From Lepidostoma basale (lineage: Eukaryota; Arthropoda; Insecta; Trichoptera; Lepidostomatidae), in assembly GCA_022606425.2 (NCBI GenBank), contig JAHDVF020000053.1:1178001-1242000 (forward strand): a stretch of DNA of 64,000 bases, in the 5' to 3' direction. Below are positions 53,036 to 63,459 of the stretch, one piece after another. Made by a program: the position numbers and the translations under genes. How positions within the stretch are numbered: position 1 is the first letter of the stretch; the number at the start of each line of letters is the position of its first letter. A model generated the notes under the pieces. That model was not told the origin of the DNA, did no database searches, and saw only the letters and a list, made by a program, of their open reading frames with translations.

Positions 53036-53588
53036 ATTTTTTTAGGAAACTAACCCAACCTTCCTTAGAGTAAGCAGATATTATCGAGGATCTAAAATAA
53101 CGATTTTGGTCTGTTACAAGTAATATTTTTAATATATTTATAGAGTTTATTTCTCTCTCTAATCATATCAAAAACGCGTTTTGTCAAAGAAGTCAATTTT
53201 GCACTCTTTGCCTACTTATATTCATAATATTCTGATGTGTACAATCATTATATTCTCTTTAATAGATTTTTTTTAATATAACCATATTTTTTTTTTTGTT
53301 ATTATAATATTACATCTAGTGCATTATACGAGAAATGAGGATATTGCATAAGGGAAATATTTAATATCAAAAATACTACAAAATATATACATGTTTATAT
53401 GGTTTGAAATTTTAAATATCGTTTACAAAATAAACGTAACTATTTTGGTAATAGTTTGAGTCGTAATTTTGCACCTTTTTTAATTATCTTTTGATATTTG
53501 AATAACTTTTGAAAAAAAAATTCACAAACATGTTTCGGGCCGAAGACTTGTGAAATTGTCCTAGTAAAGCGTAACAATAAATTTCGTT
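53036..53588. other. Unassigned AT-rich spacer
   Basis: No gene recognised; long T-runs. Confidence 0.5.
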
Positions 53589-53589
53589 A

Positions 53590-53800
53590 TTTGAAATTTC
53601 ATGGTGAAGTTCATTATAAATAATGAAAAAATATATATTTTTTAAATTTAAATTCAGTTAAAATCCGGTTTCGGCAGCTTGCTGCCATCTTTGTAGTTGT
53701 AGAAGATGACAGCGAGCTGCCGAAACCCGTCGAAGACACAAACATAAGTGAATTTTAACTTAACATATATTTAAAAAAGATTTTTTACAAAAAATATTTT
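53590..53800. repeat. Foldback repeat, hairpin family 3
   Basis: Inverted arms AATTCAGTTAAAATCCGG and complement around CGGCAGCTTGCTGCC and GACAGCGAGCTGCCGAAAC. The right arm keeps GATGA, a CAG/CTG stem, GAAAC and GTC in hammerhead order. Confidence 0.7.
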
Positions 53801-53914
53801 TTTTCATCAACGTAAGACAACATTTTAAAAAATTCTAAAGGTTCCATGGAACTTTAGATTTTTACTTAATTTTAATTTGGAAATAGTCAGCCAGAATAGG
53901 ATGATCACTTTTGT

Positions 53915-54915
53915 TTTTTATCATCATCATCAGCCGTCTGTCATCCACTGCTGAACGTAGGCCTCTCCCAAAGCACGCCATCGCCCTCTATCCATTGCCG
54001 CTCCCATCCATCCATGTTCAGCAACCCTCTTCAGATCGTCGGTCCAGCGGGCAGGGGGACGTCCAACTTTGCGGAATCCTGTGCGCGGTCTCTACTCCAG
54101 AACCCGTCTCCCCCTTCGGCCTTCGGTTCTCCGACAGATATGGCCAACCTATCGCCACTTCAGCCCGCCCATCCTCAGAGCCACCTTAGTCACCTTGGTT
54201 TGTTGTCGAATAAATTTGTTTCTAAATCTGTCCCTCAAGGTTATTCCAAGCATGGCTCTTTCCATGGCGCGTTGGGCGACCTTGAATCTGTAGACTAGAC
54301 CTTTTGTTCGTGTCCACGTCTCGGCTCCGTACGTCATGACTGGCGAGATGCACTGGTTGAAGACTTAAGTCTTGAGGCATTGTGGTATTTTAGAGGTGAG
54401 AAACAGCCGTAATTTTCCAAAACCCGTCCAACCCAAATGAATTCTTAGGTCGGCTTCTTTCTCGAAATTGTTTTTACCTACTTGTATGATTTGGCCAAGA
54501 TGTGTGTATTATTGTACCACTTTGAGTTCCCCCCAGATTCCGCCAGAATGACAATGTCATCTGCAAAGCGAGGGTGGGAAATACACTCGCCATTTATGTT
54601 GAGGCCACGTTCAAACCAGTCCAGAGTTTTAAATATACCTTCCAAAGCACAAGTGAACAGCTTCGGAGATAACACATCCCCTTGTCTGACTCCCCGTTGT
54701 AGTTCAATCGGGTTGGTCTTCTGGTTTTGGATTTGCACGGACATTGTGGCATTATTATAAAGGCATTTTAACACCTGCACGTAATTCCAATCAATCTGGT
54801 TTCGCTGCAGAGACTTCAAAACAGCCCAGGTCTCGACAGAGTCAAAGGCCTTCTCATAGTCCACAAAGGCAAGGCATAGGGGCCGATTATATTTTTCTGT
54901 TTTCTGGATAATCAT
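53915..54915 (-). pseudogene. YVQQW-type RTE LINE, RT palm to C-terminus
   Basis: Upper part (54915-54478): RT motif A LAFVDYEKAFDSVETWAVL, motif B GVRQGDVLSPKLFTCALEGI, motif C FADDIVILAE at about 54565. Lower part after frame changes: MTYGAETWTRTKGLVYRFKV, AMERAMLGITLRDRF, then GRPPARWTDDLKRVAEHGWM and GEAYVQQWMTD. The tail is (GAT)n, seen as ATCATCATCATC at 53921-53932. All RT catalytic residues in motifs A to C are intact, but frameshifts and lack of the endonuclease make it dead. Widespread insect RTE type. Confidence 0.92.
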
Positions 54916-55121
54916 CTAACGGTATGGATGTTTCGATGGACTTTTGTTTTGCGAATGCTAAAACAATTTGAATGAAAACAACGAGTCTACAGAATTATAT
55001 GAGAAACTAGTAAACAGTATTCAGTATTGTCACTGATCCAACGGATTCAATTGGTTCTTCTATTTACAGATTGGTGTATTAGTGAATATGTATTATATAT
55101 ATATAAAATGTACATATTTAC
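54916..55121. other. Spacer upstream of RTE, start of receptor intron
   Basis: No feature besides the splice donor at 55120-55121. Confidence 0.5.
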
Positions 55122-55240
55122 CGTAGTCATCATAGTGGTGCCGGATTTGCGAAGTGTTTGTGACTAATCTGTGGATATTCCGCTCCGTCCAATTCCCATT
55201 TTGTATGGGCGGAACAGTGGAATAATTGTTCCAATCCATT
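55122..55240 (-). CDS. Leucokinin-receptor-like GPCR, first coding exon
   Basis: Minus-strand exon preceded by a good acceptor (TTTGTCTTTACAG, AG at 55242-55241). The ATG (55239-55237) is one base inside the exon, so 5'UTR must lie in an exon upstream. The 39 complete codons read MDWNNYSTVPPIQNGNWTER, then NIHRLVTNTSQIRHHYDDY, and one G is left over. Three N-glycosylation sequons (NYS, NWT, NTS) and no signal peptide fit the extracellular end of a class A receptor. The donor is GTAAATAT. The left-over G plus AC of exon 42360 makes Asp, and HHYDDYDSLYDVP leads into TM1. Confidence 0.85.
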
Positions 55241-55785
55241 CTGTAAAGACAAACAAAGCAACATTTAGAGCATTTTCATTGAAAACCTCCGCGGGAAAAT
55301 GAATTAATTACTTAATTCTATCATTCTAGTGTTGACTTGTAATTCTGACGCTTACAGATGATCATAAATGATATGTTTGTACCACCCTGTCTACACACAT
55401 AAGTTTTTTTATAATATTTAAATTAATTTGTTGTGTTATTTTTTTTAAAACATTGTACTCTAACACAATCCCTACCGGTTTCTTTTTTCCATTTTGATTT
55501 ATACCGATAAGAATATATTTACAAGTTTACTCCAGATAATGTCAGATATTTTGAAATTGTGTTTCTCCAAAGTTTTTTGTTGTTGTTATAACAGTGTTTT
55601 TTTGTTTTATAAATAAAATTAAATTATCACCATGCCATGTTTCTAAATAGGTAGGCAGAAAGATTTTTAATAAATATTAATCAATACATTTAAATGTTAT
55701 TGCTGTAATTATACGAAACTAATAACTGTGTTAACATAAAACTTTACGATTACCCGATTGAAATTGTTAAATCCACGATAGATAT
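55241..55785. other. AT-rich region upstream of receptor exon
   Basis: Probably the preceding intron of the receptor gene. No 5'UTR exon can be recognised by eye. Confidence 0.4.
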
Positions 55786-55787
55786 AA

Positions 55788-56105
55788 TTTATTTATTGTT
55801 GAAAACTTCAATTTTCTAGAAGTTTTTATTAAATATGTTTTGTTGGAATGTCATGTTTTGGCGCACTGCCTGGGGCATTGAGCATTTTATCAACATTAAA
55901 CATGAGAATTGTTTCTTATTTCCAATTATTACATATTATACTTTTTGGCCAACTTTTTTGTTGTTGCTGTTTATTTCTAATAATATTAATTATCTGATGA
56001 TACTCAAAATTATAACAACGAAACATTTTGTGTTAGAATTATGTTTACTTCAGAGATTTTTATGTTTTTTCATAAATGTTTGATAATGATACAATAAAGA
56101 TTATT
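55788..56105. repeat. Hairpin family 1 remnant
   Basis: One arm TTTTCTAGAAGTTTTTATTA, GGAATGTCATGTTTTGGCGC is clear. The right side is too decayed to pair. The 82-codon ORF in it has no motif. Confidence 0.45.
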
Positions 56106-56135
56106 GGATTTCAATAGTCGAACGAGAATTTATAC

Positions 56136-56225
56136 TAACTAACTAACTAACTAACCATCACGCCGTCTCCCCGAAAGAGTAGGTAACGGATGTGGGACGC
56201 CATCCTTTTCTTTTCGCCCCCGTAT
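56136..56225 (-). mobile_element. Composite SINE, 3' end
   Basis: AACTAACTAACTAACCATCA, CGCCGTCTCCCCGAAAGAGT, then CCATCCTTTTCTTTTCGCCC: the antisense of the composite SINE end. Confidence 0.75.
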
Positions 56226-56880
56226 TGGAGAATTTATGTATTTCTTATATTACAATATATATTCATAATCATTTGTATTGTAATTTAATAATTAAAAAAA
56301 ACTTTATATCACAACAATTTATGTAATTCAAATTACTGTTTATTCCACAAACATTTTGTAATAAGAGAATGATAAAAATTTTTTTTATTATTTTTAAATT
56401 ATAATATTAACAATCCCAAAGTGCTTTCAAAATATATATTGAAACTTCCTAAGCAAGCCGCCAAGTAGTCAGCGATTCGCAATATTTTACTTTTCCATAA
56501 AATTAAGTATGTTTTTTTTATATAATAATTTTCAACAAAAAATTTATGTTGTTTTGGTTTCTAGGTTTAAGAAGAGCTAATATAAACAGCGTACACCCCT
56601 TAAAACACTGCAATAATATAAATCTTTTAAAAATCTATCAGCGGAATTAAAAGTAAACAATTTTAATTTTGAAAAGGAACATTTAACTTTAGGGAAAACT
56701 ACTTTTTATATAGGGTATGTAAATAATCCCATTTTTTCTGAGATACTTTCCATCTTCACCCTAACGGTCGTTTTATAAAAATAAAAAAAAAGAGGTCTCC
56801 TTCTAAATTAACAAAGGAATTCCACAGTGTTAACTATTTTTTTATATAATTTTGATATAAATTCATATTTGTTTTATAAA
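56226..56880. other. Unassigned AT-rich spacer
   Basis: No gene recognised. Confidence 0.5.
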
Positions 56881-57204
56881 GATTAATTGTACCATATCTC
56901 AAAAAAATCGAAGATGTAAATTGTTTTTTTGGAAACAGAATAAGGCAGTCGAGGCGCTTACAGGACTTATGACCTGTCATTGGTTGGGTTAAGCGATCGC
57001 TTTATGTTAACAACATTCCCCATTCGGCCCTTCTTACGACCACCACGTCTGACAAACTCCCGTGGAATGGGGAATGTTGTTAACATAAAGCGATCGCTTA
57101 ACCCAACCAATGACAAGTCATAAGTCCTGCAAGCGCCTCGACTGCCATATTCTGTTTCCAAAAAAACAATTTACATCTTCGTCGCAATTGAGATACAATT
57201 AATC
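56881..57204. mobile_element. MITE-A, long foldback copy
   Basis: Arms of about 145 bp are nearly perfect complements: GATTAATTGT, GGCGCTTACAGGACTTATGA, AAGCGATCGCTTTATGTTAA, and mirror images to 57204. A loop of about 35 bp (CGACCACCACGTCTGACAAA) remains. Transcripts would fold into one long hairpin. Confidence 0.9.
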
Positions 57205-57304
57205 TTTAAAAATGATTTACCCGCAATGGGTAAAATCCAGTATTTGTCAACAAGTATTTGTATATAATACATTAAAAAAATGTTTTATAAACTCTTTATT
57301 AATT

Positions 57305-57365
57305 TGTTATAACAGTGGATAACAGTGGATAACGTGGATAACGTTTAAAACAGTGGATAACGTGG
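57305..57365 (+). repeat. Short tandem repeat
   Basis: Units based on ACAGTGGATAACGTGGATA repeat about four times, just before the composite SINE. Confidence 0.75.
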
Positions 57366-57714
57366 AATAAAAATTAAATAAACACAAATGTCCGGATCAT
57401 CCAGCTGACGACAAGTGCACCATCTAAAAGAACATTATGTGTTAAATTATTTTTCTTTGTTATTTTATTTTATATCATTGTATTTCAGATAATTTGTTTT
57501 AGATTTATTATGTAGACGTTGAACGATCGAAGTGTGCGCGGGAGATGCCTTTTGGTGGCGATGAGGTTCGCAACCCATCACACCGCGTCTCTCGCGATGG
57601 CGAAAAGAGAAGGATGGATTGCCGCATCGACTAAAGTGTGCCAGTCCATTCTTTCTGCCTACCCTTTCGGGGAGACGGCGTGATGGTTAGTTAGTTAGTT
57701 GGTTAGTTTATTAA
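57366..57714 (+). mobile_element. Composite SINE, clean 3' half
   Basis: ACAAATGTCCGGATCATCCA, GTGCACCATCTAAAAGAACA, then GCGCGGGAGATGCC and box-B-like GAGGTTCGCAACCC. The 3' end CAGTCCATTCTTTCTGCC continues to GACGGCGTGATGG(TTAG)n, like the RTE at 43505-43563. The (GTTA)n tail is at 57686-57710. Confidence 0.85.
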
Positions 57715-58368
57715 TTTGTTATTTCTAAATGATTAAACAGAATCATAAAACGAAGTATTTTATTACATTTAAAAATAAACTGTTTTTTTCTGTTGGAATT
57801 GTAATTGGTATAAACATACGAGTAATGATCTGATACATGAGATCTTTCATGCTTATAACCTCGGCTAATTAAAAATAGGTCATGCTCAGCAAAACTTTGA
57901 ATATCTATTTGATCTTAAGCACGACCAAGACTTCGCCTACCACCACGTAGCTTAGCTTATGTTCATAGATAATGTATATATTTCGTTAAATATTTATTAT
58001 ACAAGAAAATACCAGATTTATATAAGATTTCGAAAGGATTCGAAGTCAAAATTATGAATAAATTTTAAGGAACATATTTTCTTGTTTAAAACCAATTTTT
58101 ATTGTCGAAAAAAAAGGCACTATATGTTTCAGAGATATTCGCTATCTTTGGCTGTAACTATAACTTATAATCAACACCAATAAAACAATGAATGGGGCAA
58201 GGAAGGTGCCTTCATGTGTAGTGTCATTATAACTATAACTTCTGACGCCCTTAGAAACAACAAAAAGTCGGACAAAACTTTTACCACAATTGCGAGATTA
58301 GGAGATAAGGCCATCTTAGGCCCACCTCTACGAAACTACCTTCAAATTGATACGAGGAAGAAGAATTA
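57715..58368. other. Unassigned AT-rich spacer
   Basis: No gene recognised. Confidence 0.5.
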
Positions 58369-58370
58369 AT

Positions 58371-58548
58371 AATTAATACGAATGAAAACATCTATTTTTT
58401 AGAAGCTGTATTCTATTATTCGTATTATAATAACACTTTTACCTTGCTAAGGCATTTGATAACGTCTTAGCAAGGTGAAACATATCATTTATAAAAAATA
58501 TGTATAATACTAAGGACTTCTAGAGAAGATACCCTTTCATCTAAATTA
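58371..58548. repeat. Foldback repeat, hairpin family 1 (hammerhead-like)
   Basis: Arms share TTTACCTTGCTAAGGCATT and its partner. The right arm reads TTGATAACGTCTTAGCAAGG, TGAAACATATC. The stem II change to AGCAAGG retains most pairs. Confidence 0.65.
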
Positions 58549-58932
58549 TTTTTTTTGAATGATATAATAATATGTTTTGACGCAGATATCAATAAAATTT
58601 CATTGGCGGTGGGTGAAAATACAAGGTACAAATATGTTTTAATACATTAAAAATCAAAGGTTCAATTTCATGTAGTGGAAACTAATTAAACATTAAACGG
58701 ATTCGATTGGACCTAAAATCAACATAGAGTTTAGATTTCAGAACTAAGTACTCAAGCTTGAAATTTTCATTTAGTATAACTACAATTGGGTTATAAAATA
58801 AAAATAGTTTGTCCTACAAAAGCATGTGATATGAAAATATTGTTATTTTGTGATTTCGATAGTAATATAGAATAAGAGATACGTTGTGGCTGGCTGCTTG
58901 AAAAATACTATTTGAAATACAAAAATGTGCTA
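58549..58932. other. Unassigned AT-rich spacer
   Basis: No gene recognised. Confidence 0.5.
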
Positions 58933-58934
58933 AA

Positions 58935-59300
58935 GGAGAGCAAAATACGACTCTTCAAAACATGCGATCGTCGTATATAAAACAAGGCTGACCACTGAAA
59001 GAGGACTCTCCGATCCGTCGTGGTAACGAGACAGAGTAGGAAATTCCGAAATAAGAAAGATCTGCAATGTGGAAGATGTCGTGCGATGAGGAAGACTGAG
59101 AAAACGCTCCTGGAGAGATCATGTGGAGAGAGCATGTTCTGAAAGAGTGATACGTCAAGCGGCAAATAAAGTGCCAACAGGAAATCGACCTCCTGGAAGA
59201 CCACTCAAAAGATGGCGAGACATTTGGACATCTATACCCCAGGAACAGGCTCCGATAAATAACAGGACACAGCTCTAAATAAAGCAGAAGAAGAAGATGA
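58935..59300 (+). pseudogene. GAA-group LINE, C-terminal copy
   Basis: Plus-strand pieces: RKICNVEDVVR, RSWRDHVERACSERVIRQAA, NKVPTGNRPPGRPLKRWRDI, WTSIPQEQAP. The tail is AAGCAGAAGAAGAAGATGAT. The 98- and 67-codon ORFs on the minus strand are its antisense shadows. Confidence 0.8.
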
Positions 59301-59558
59301 TGATAATAGTATAAATGTAGTTAAAATAATTTTATTTAAAATCAACGTAAGGAATCGAATTAATTCTAAAAAAAAATTTACGAAGTTAATGTACATAATT
59401 GTCTTCTAGGAAAATCTGTTTTAATTAAAATTTAAATGACTTTAAAGTCAAGAATTCAAAATTCAATAAAGAGACGCTTAACTTTGTTCTCTAGAATGTC
59501 AGAACATAATAATTAGGAATAAAGTTAAACTTTTTAATTCATTCCACTTATTCTACTT
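59301..59558. other. Unassigned AT-rich spacer
   Basis: No gene recognised. Confidence 0.5.
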
Positions 59559-59559
59559 T

Positions 59560-59690
59560 TTTATTGTGCTTTCGCAGCGTGCTGCCACCTAGTCAATGAA
59601 AATCTCGAGTTACCGAAACAGGTTGGACGTAGATAAACGTGTCCTTCTAAAGAAAGACAAGTAAAATAAAACTCAACATAATGAACAAAT
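59560..59690. repeat. Hairpin family 3 remnant
   Basis: CTTTCGCAGCGTGCTGCC and TCGAGTTACCGAAACAGGTT mark the two decayed stem-loops. Confidence 0.5.
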
Positions 59691-59696
59691 GTATTT

Positions 59697-60115
59697 ATGC
59701 ACAATGATGTTCTTGTAATAACAACGCCAATAATAACATATGGCGTCGAAGCAGGGGCAGACATAGTAAGGACCAACAAACAAGTTTTGAGGACTTCCGA
59801 AATGAAGACACTGAGGACGATAGCAGGCAAAACACTGAGGGATCGCGTGAGGAACACCAGAATAAGAGAGATATGTGAGGTTGAGGATATTTTAAAGATG
59901 GAGCAGACAGCGAAAACGAAACTGGTACGGTCATGTTCAAAGAATGGACTCCACCAGACTCCCCTTTATTGCACTACATAATCAGCCTCATGGGACTTGT
60001 ACTCGTGGAAGACCTCCTAAAAGATGGAAGGACAGCTGAGAGTCTACCTCACAGGAGGAGCAACCCTCTGGCGAACAGACCACATAGGTCTACAACAAGG
60101 AAGAAGAAGAAGATG
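59697..60115 (+). pseudogene. GAA-group LINE, C-terminal ORF
   Basis: The best-preserved copy of this group: VITTPIITYGVEAGADIVRT, NKQVLRTSEMKTLRTIAGKT, LRDRVRNTRIREICEVEDIL. A frame change near 59930 leads to RGTRGRPPKRWKDS and the CAAGGAAGAAGAAGAAGATG tail. The catalytic domain is absent. Confidence 0.85.
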
Positions 60116-60560
60116 TTCTTGTACCGACCCTTATGTATGGAAGCGAAGCATGGAACTGGCGAAAGAAGGATGAAATTAGAATAAATGTATGGATACTCTG
60201 TGTATGATAGAGTGTCAAATCAAAATATAAAAAGTGAATGATGGTGTTATGAATAAAATAATTAAAGGATCATTAAGATGGTTTGGACACATGGAAAGAA
60301 TAAATGAAGAAATATTGGTAAAAATGTTAACAATGAAAATGGAACTTAAAACAGAGGAAGACCGAGGAAAACGTGGCACGATCAAATAAATCAAATAATG
60401 AATGTCCGTTACATAAGGAGTCAGAGAAATCGACGCGCGTGCATGACAAGATGTATGAATGTTGAGGAAGCGAGAGAAATATGCCTGGAAAGTAAAGTGT
60501 GGCAGTTTATTCTTTCTACCTACCCCTTCGAGGAGACGGCGTGATGGTAAGTTAGTTAGT
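60116..60560 (+). pseudogene. RTE-like LINE, 3' copy
   Basis: LVPTLMYGSEAWNWRKKDEI, then broken frames through the NKIIKGSLRWFGHMERI, RGRPRKTWHDQIN and EEAREI segments, ending GAGGAGACGGCGTGATGGTA. It is joined to the GAA tail of the preceding LINE. Confidence 0.85.
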
Positions 60561-60584
60561 TATCTATTTAAAAAATATATTATT

Positions 60585-60745
60585 TTTTATTACTTGAGGA
60601 GTCGGAGAAATCGACGTGCGTGCATGCAACGATATATGAATAAAGATGTGTCGGGAGAAGTATGCCAAGAAATAATAGTGTGGTGGTCCACTCTTTTAGC
60701 TCTTCGGGGAGACGGCATGATGGATAGTTAGTTAGTTTTTTTATT
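60585..60745 (+). pseudogene. RTE-like LINE, extreme 3' end
   Basis: GVGEIDVRACNDI and RSRRNRRACMQRYMNKDVSG, then CGGGGAGACGGCATGATGGA and a short GTTA tail. It stands 25 bp after the previous RTE tail. Confidence 0.8.
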
Positions 60746-60897
60746 TTCATTAAAAATATTAAACTTTAATAGGCAACAGTTGTTCACGAAAACGTCCTTA
60801 TACAAATTAGCCTAATATTATTATTATTATTGTCTATCCGTGGCATTTTGAATTTCATTTGTTAGTCAAGTTATTATTATTTTATGTCAGTGATTCC

Positions 60898-61320
60898 GAA
60901 AGTGGTCTATATAGACCCCCAGGGGTCTAGGACAACTTGCAAGGGGTTTACGAGAGTTGCAAACAAAATTGGGGGTCCATGAGATGTAAATAGGGGTCCA
61001 CGAGATGCTTCAACTAAATTGAAGCCGAAATCGAAACGCAATACGAATATCAAAATCATTGGCGGTCTTTTTATTTTTTTTAGATCAATTGGGGAAAATC
61101 GGACGCTGGAAATCGTTGGCGACCTTTATTTAGCTCGAAGCGACTTCCGGTTAGTAAGTAGAGAATTCGGCGGCATCGTCCTTTTTTTTTAGCTCGACAG
61201 CGACTTCCGGCCAGTAGAATTCGGCAGCAACCAATTTTTTTATCAATCAAAGCAGGGGGTCTATACAAAATAGAAAAAATCGGCAAGGGGTCTACGGCAC
61301 AAAAAGTTTGGGAACCTCTG
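60898..61320. mobile_element. hAT-2, non-autonomous
   Basis: A 423-bp element starting CAGTGATTCCGAAAGTGGTC and ending GTTTGGGAACCTCTG (inverse: CAGAGGTTCCCAAAC). The flanks TTTTATGT and GTTTATGT agree in 7 of 8 bases, consistent with an aged 8-bp target duplication. GGGTCTA repeats occur inside. No transposase. Confidence 0.8.
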
Positions 61321-61598
61321 GTTTATGTCATCAAATTTCATGTGTGTCGTAACAGAAGTAACAAAACATTTGATTATATATTATAAATGCTGTTAATTAA
61401 AAAATTTGCTTAGAAGGTCAATGAAAATAAAATAATATGAAATTAATTTGCATTTTACACTAATTTCTTATATTGGCATATTACACTCTATAATATACAG
61501 ATTTACCAAAGAGATTATTATTATTTTTTTTTTCGAATCGCTCTTTGCATCATTACAGCGCGAGCCAAATCGAAGCAAATGGTATAGCTCTCTTATTG
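61321..61598. other. Unassigned AT-rich spacer
   Basis: No gene recognised. Confidence 0.5.
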
Positions 61599-61599
61599 A

Positions 61600-61772
61600 T
61601 TTTCGTGACATGTGACAGGTAGCTAATCTATGTCCATTTTATTGTCACGTGAATTCTACACCAGACCAAAGAGAGTGTGAGAATCACACTTCTATCACCG
61701 GGAATTAAACCTGGGACCTTCGGTGTGGCAGTCGTAGCACTTGCCACTTGGCCACGAAGGTCGTCGTAATAT
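61600..61772 (-). mobile_element. SINE-A, minus-strand copy with good tRNA head
   Basis: On the minus strand: ACGACCTTCGTGGCCAAGTG (box A), box B AGGTTTAATTCCC, then TCTGGTGTAGAATTCACGTG and ACAATAAAATGG. The 3' tail is missing. Confidence 0.85.
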
Positions 61773-61862
61773 GTGTTAAGTTATATTGCACTTGATTCTT
61801 AGTTTCAGCGAGCTGGCGAAACCAGTCGAATATTACGTTTATTTTTATTATTAACATATGAA
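61773..61862. repeat. Hairpin family 3 remnant
   Basis: CAGCGAGCTGGCGAAACCAG, TCGAA: one arm of the family. Confidence 0.55.
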
Positions 61863-62393
61863 AAAAAAACTAATAAAAATGTAAAAAACCCGTTTTTATG
61901 TTTCCATCCTTCGCTCAAAATCAATTAAATAACTCGATTATTAAAAAAAATCAATATAATTTTTTTATTAAAATTCTTGACTATGCATAGTTATTTTAAA
62001 TAAAATAATGTGCTATTAATGTTTGGAAAAAAACATCAGAATTTCATCATCACAGAAGTTTTAATGCAAGAGATATTTAAAAAAATAGAAAGCTGTTTCT
62101 TCGTAAGCTGTTTTGTGTTAACAGTTATACGCTGTTTTAATTAAGTTATAGCGTGTTTTCCAGATAAACCTCTTACCGCGTCTGCTGCTACTTGCTTCTT
62201 CGTGGAAATTGGTAAAAGCGGCCTGACTGTTATTTCCTTATTATCTGACAGATGCCAGTTCTGTTACGACATATATTTTTCGGCTAACAACAAGTAAACA
62301 TAAGCTTCATTATATTCTATTGCAATCTTCCTTAGTTTTAGATTGAATACTCCAGTGTGTATAATTTATTATTTTGGTTAAGTGTTTAAATTT
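61863..62393. other. Unassigned AT-rich spacer
   Basis: No gene recognised. Confidence 0.5.
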
Positions 62394-62394
62394 A

Positions 62395-62570
62395 AAATTA
62401 ACTAACTAACTAATGAAGGGGTAGGCATAAAGAATGGCCTGCCACACTTTTCTTTCTTGACATATGGTACTTCTCTCGATTCCTCAACATTCATATATAG
62501 GGTCATGCACGCGCGTCGATTTCTCCGACAACTCACGTGGCCGACATTCAATATTTGATTTATTTAATAT
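62395..62570 (-). pseudogene. RTE-like LINE, 3' fragment
   Basis: AACTAACTAACTAATGAAGG, then the antisense of the EICQERKVWQ and RSQRNRR regions: CATGCACGCGCGTCGATTTC. Confidence 0.8.
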
Positions 62571-62990
62571 CACAAGTGTATTATTATTGTTTTTAAGAAA
62601 ATATTATCTTTAAATTATTTTATATTGTGTATTTTACATAGATTTTAATCACCATAGTGGTTAAGAGAACCATTAAAAAAAATATTTCTCAAAATATTAT
62701 TTGAGAAACTGTGTAGAGAATATTGTTTTAATTTAATTATAAATTACATAAATGTATCATAATTCCACTGTGGTAACGCAATAAGTTTATGATATATCGC
62801 CATTGAGGTGAGTTAATCACGAAAACGGCGCTGCGCAAATTATCCTAATTATTATTATTACACTTATTTATAAAACATAATTTGCAGTTTTTGAACTCTA
62901 CAATAATATTATCTTATTCAGTATGTAGACCAAAACCAAATAAACTTCTATATTCTTCCTCGACAGACTTCTATATCGACAGAATTTCAA
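62571..62990. other. Unassigned AT-rich spacer
   Basis: No gene recognised. Confidence 0.5.
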
Positions 62991-62991
62991 A

Positions 62992-63290
62992 TGCTGAAAT
63001 GAAGAAGGAATGTAGAGCCGAATAAAGTATTATGAACAAAAATATTAAAAATTCACTGCGTTAGTTTGGACATATATGGTAGAAGAATTGTTAAGAAAGT
63101 ATACGTAAACGGTGTAAATGGAGTACGGAGTCGTCGGAAACCGAGGAAAACTTGGCATGACCAGATTAATCAAATTTTAAGTTCTGCTGTCGGGTATGAA
63201 TGTGGAGGAAACTAGAGACGTGTGTCAGGATCGAGTACACTCTCTCTCATCCTACCCCTTCGGAGAAACGGCGTGATGGTTTGTCGTTGC
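62992..63290 (+). pseudogene. RTE-like LINE, divergent 3' copy
   Basis: Decayed MNKNIKNSLR, KVYVNGVNGVRSRRKPRKTW, HDQINQIL, then CGGAGAAACGGCGTGATGGT with a GTTTGTCGTTGCTGTTG tail, the same tail variant as at 45705. Confidence 0.75.
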
Positions 63291-63455
63291 TGTTGTTTGA
63301 AGTATCATTTTACTCACTTTATTGGCGTACAACTTATAATGCTAAGCTTGAAAATCTACTATGATTTTTCCAAATTAATTTGTTCCAAGAAGAAAACCGG
63401 TAACTTAACTTTATGGTGAACAATTGAATTATTTTTTGCTTATTGAATAAAAACT
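63291..63455. other. Spacer
   Basis: No feature recognised. Confidence 0.5.
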
Positions 63456-63459
63456 CCGC

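Larger units (their letters stand above)
42361..55121 (-). other. Receptor intron, 12.8 kb
   Basis: Joins the two receptor exons: donor GTAAATAT at 55121 and acceptor TTTTTCAG ending at 42361. The split codon G|AC restores Asp in the sequence YDDYDSLYDVP. The intron contains SINE-A, several RTE, CR1-type and L2-like fragments, hammerhead-bearing LTR remnants, a solo LTR and MITE-A. No other receptor exon is seen inside it. Confidence 0.8.

Noticed and set aside
53911..54298. Three overlapping plus-strand ORFs
   Set aside because: Antisense shadows of the YVQQW-type RTE coding strand.
55785..56105. 82-codon ORF 55835-56083
   Set aside because: Begins inside a decayed hairpin-family arm and has no recognisable protein features.
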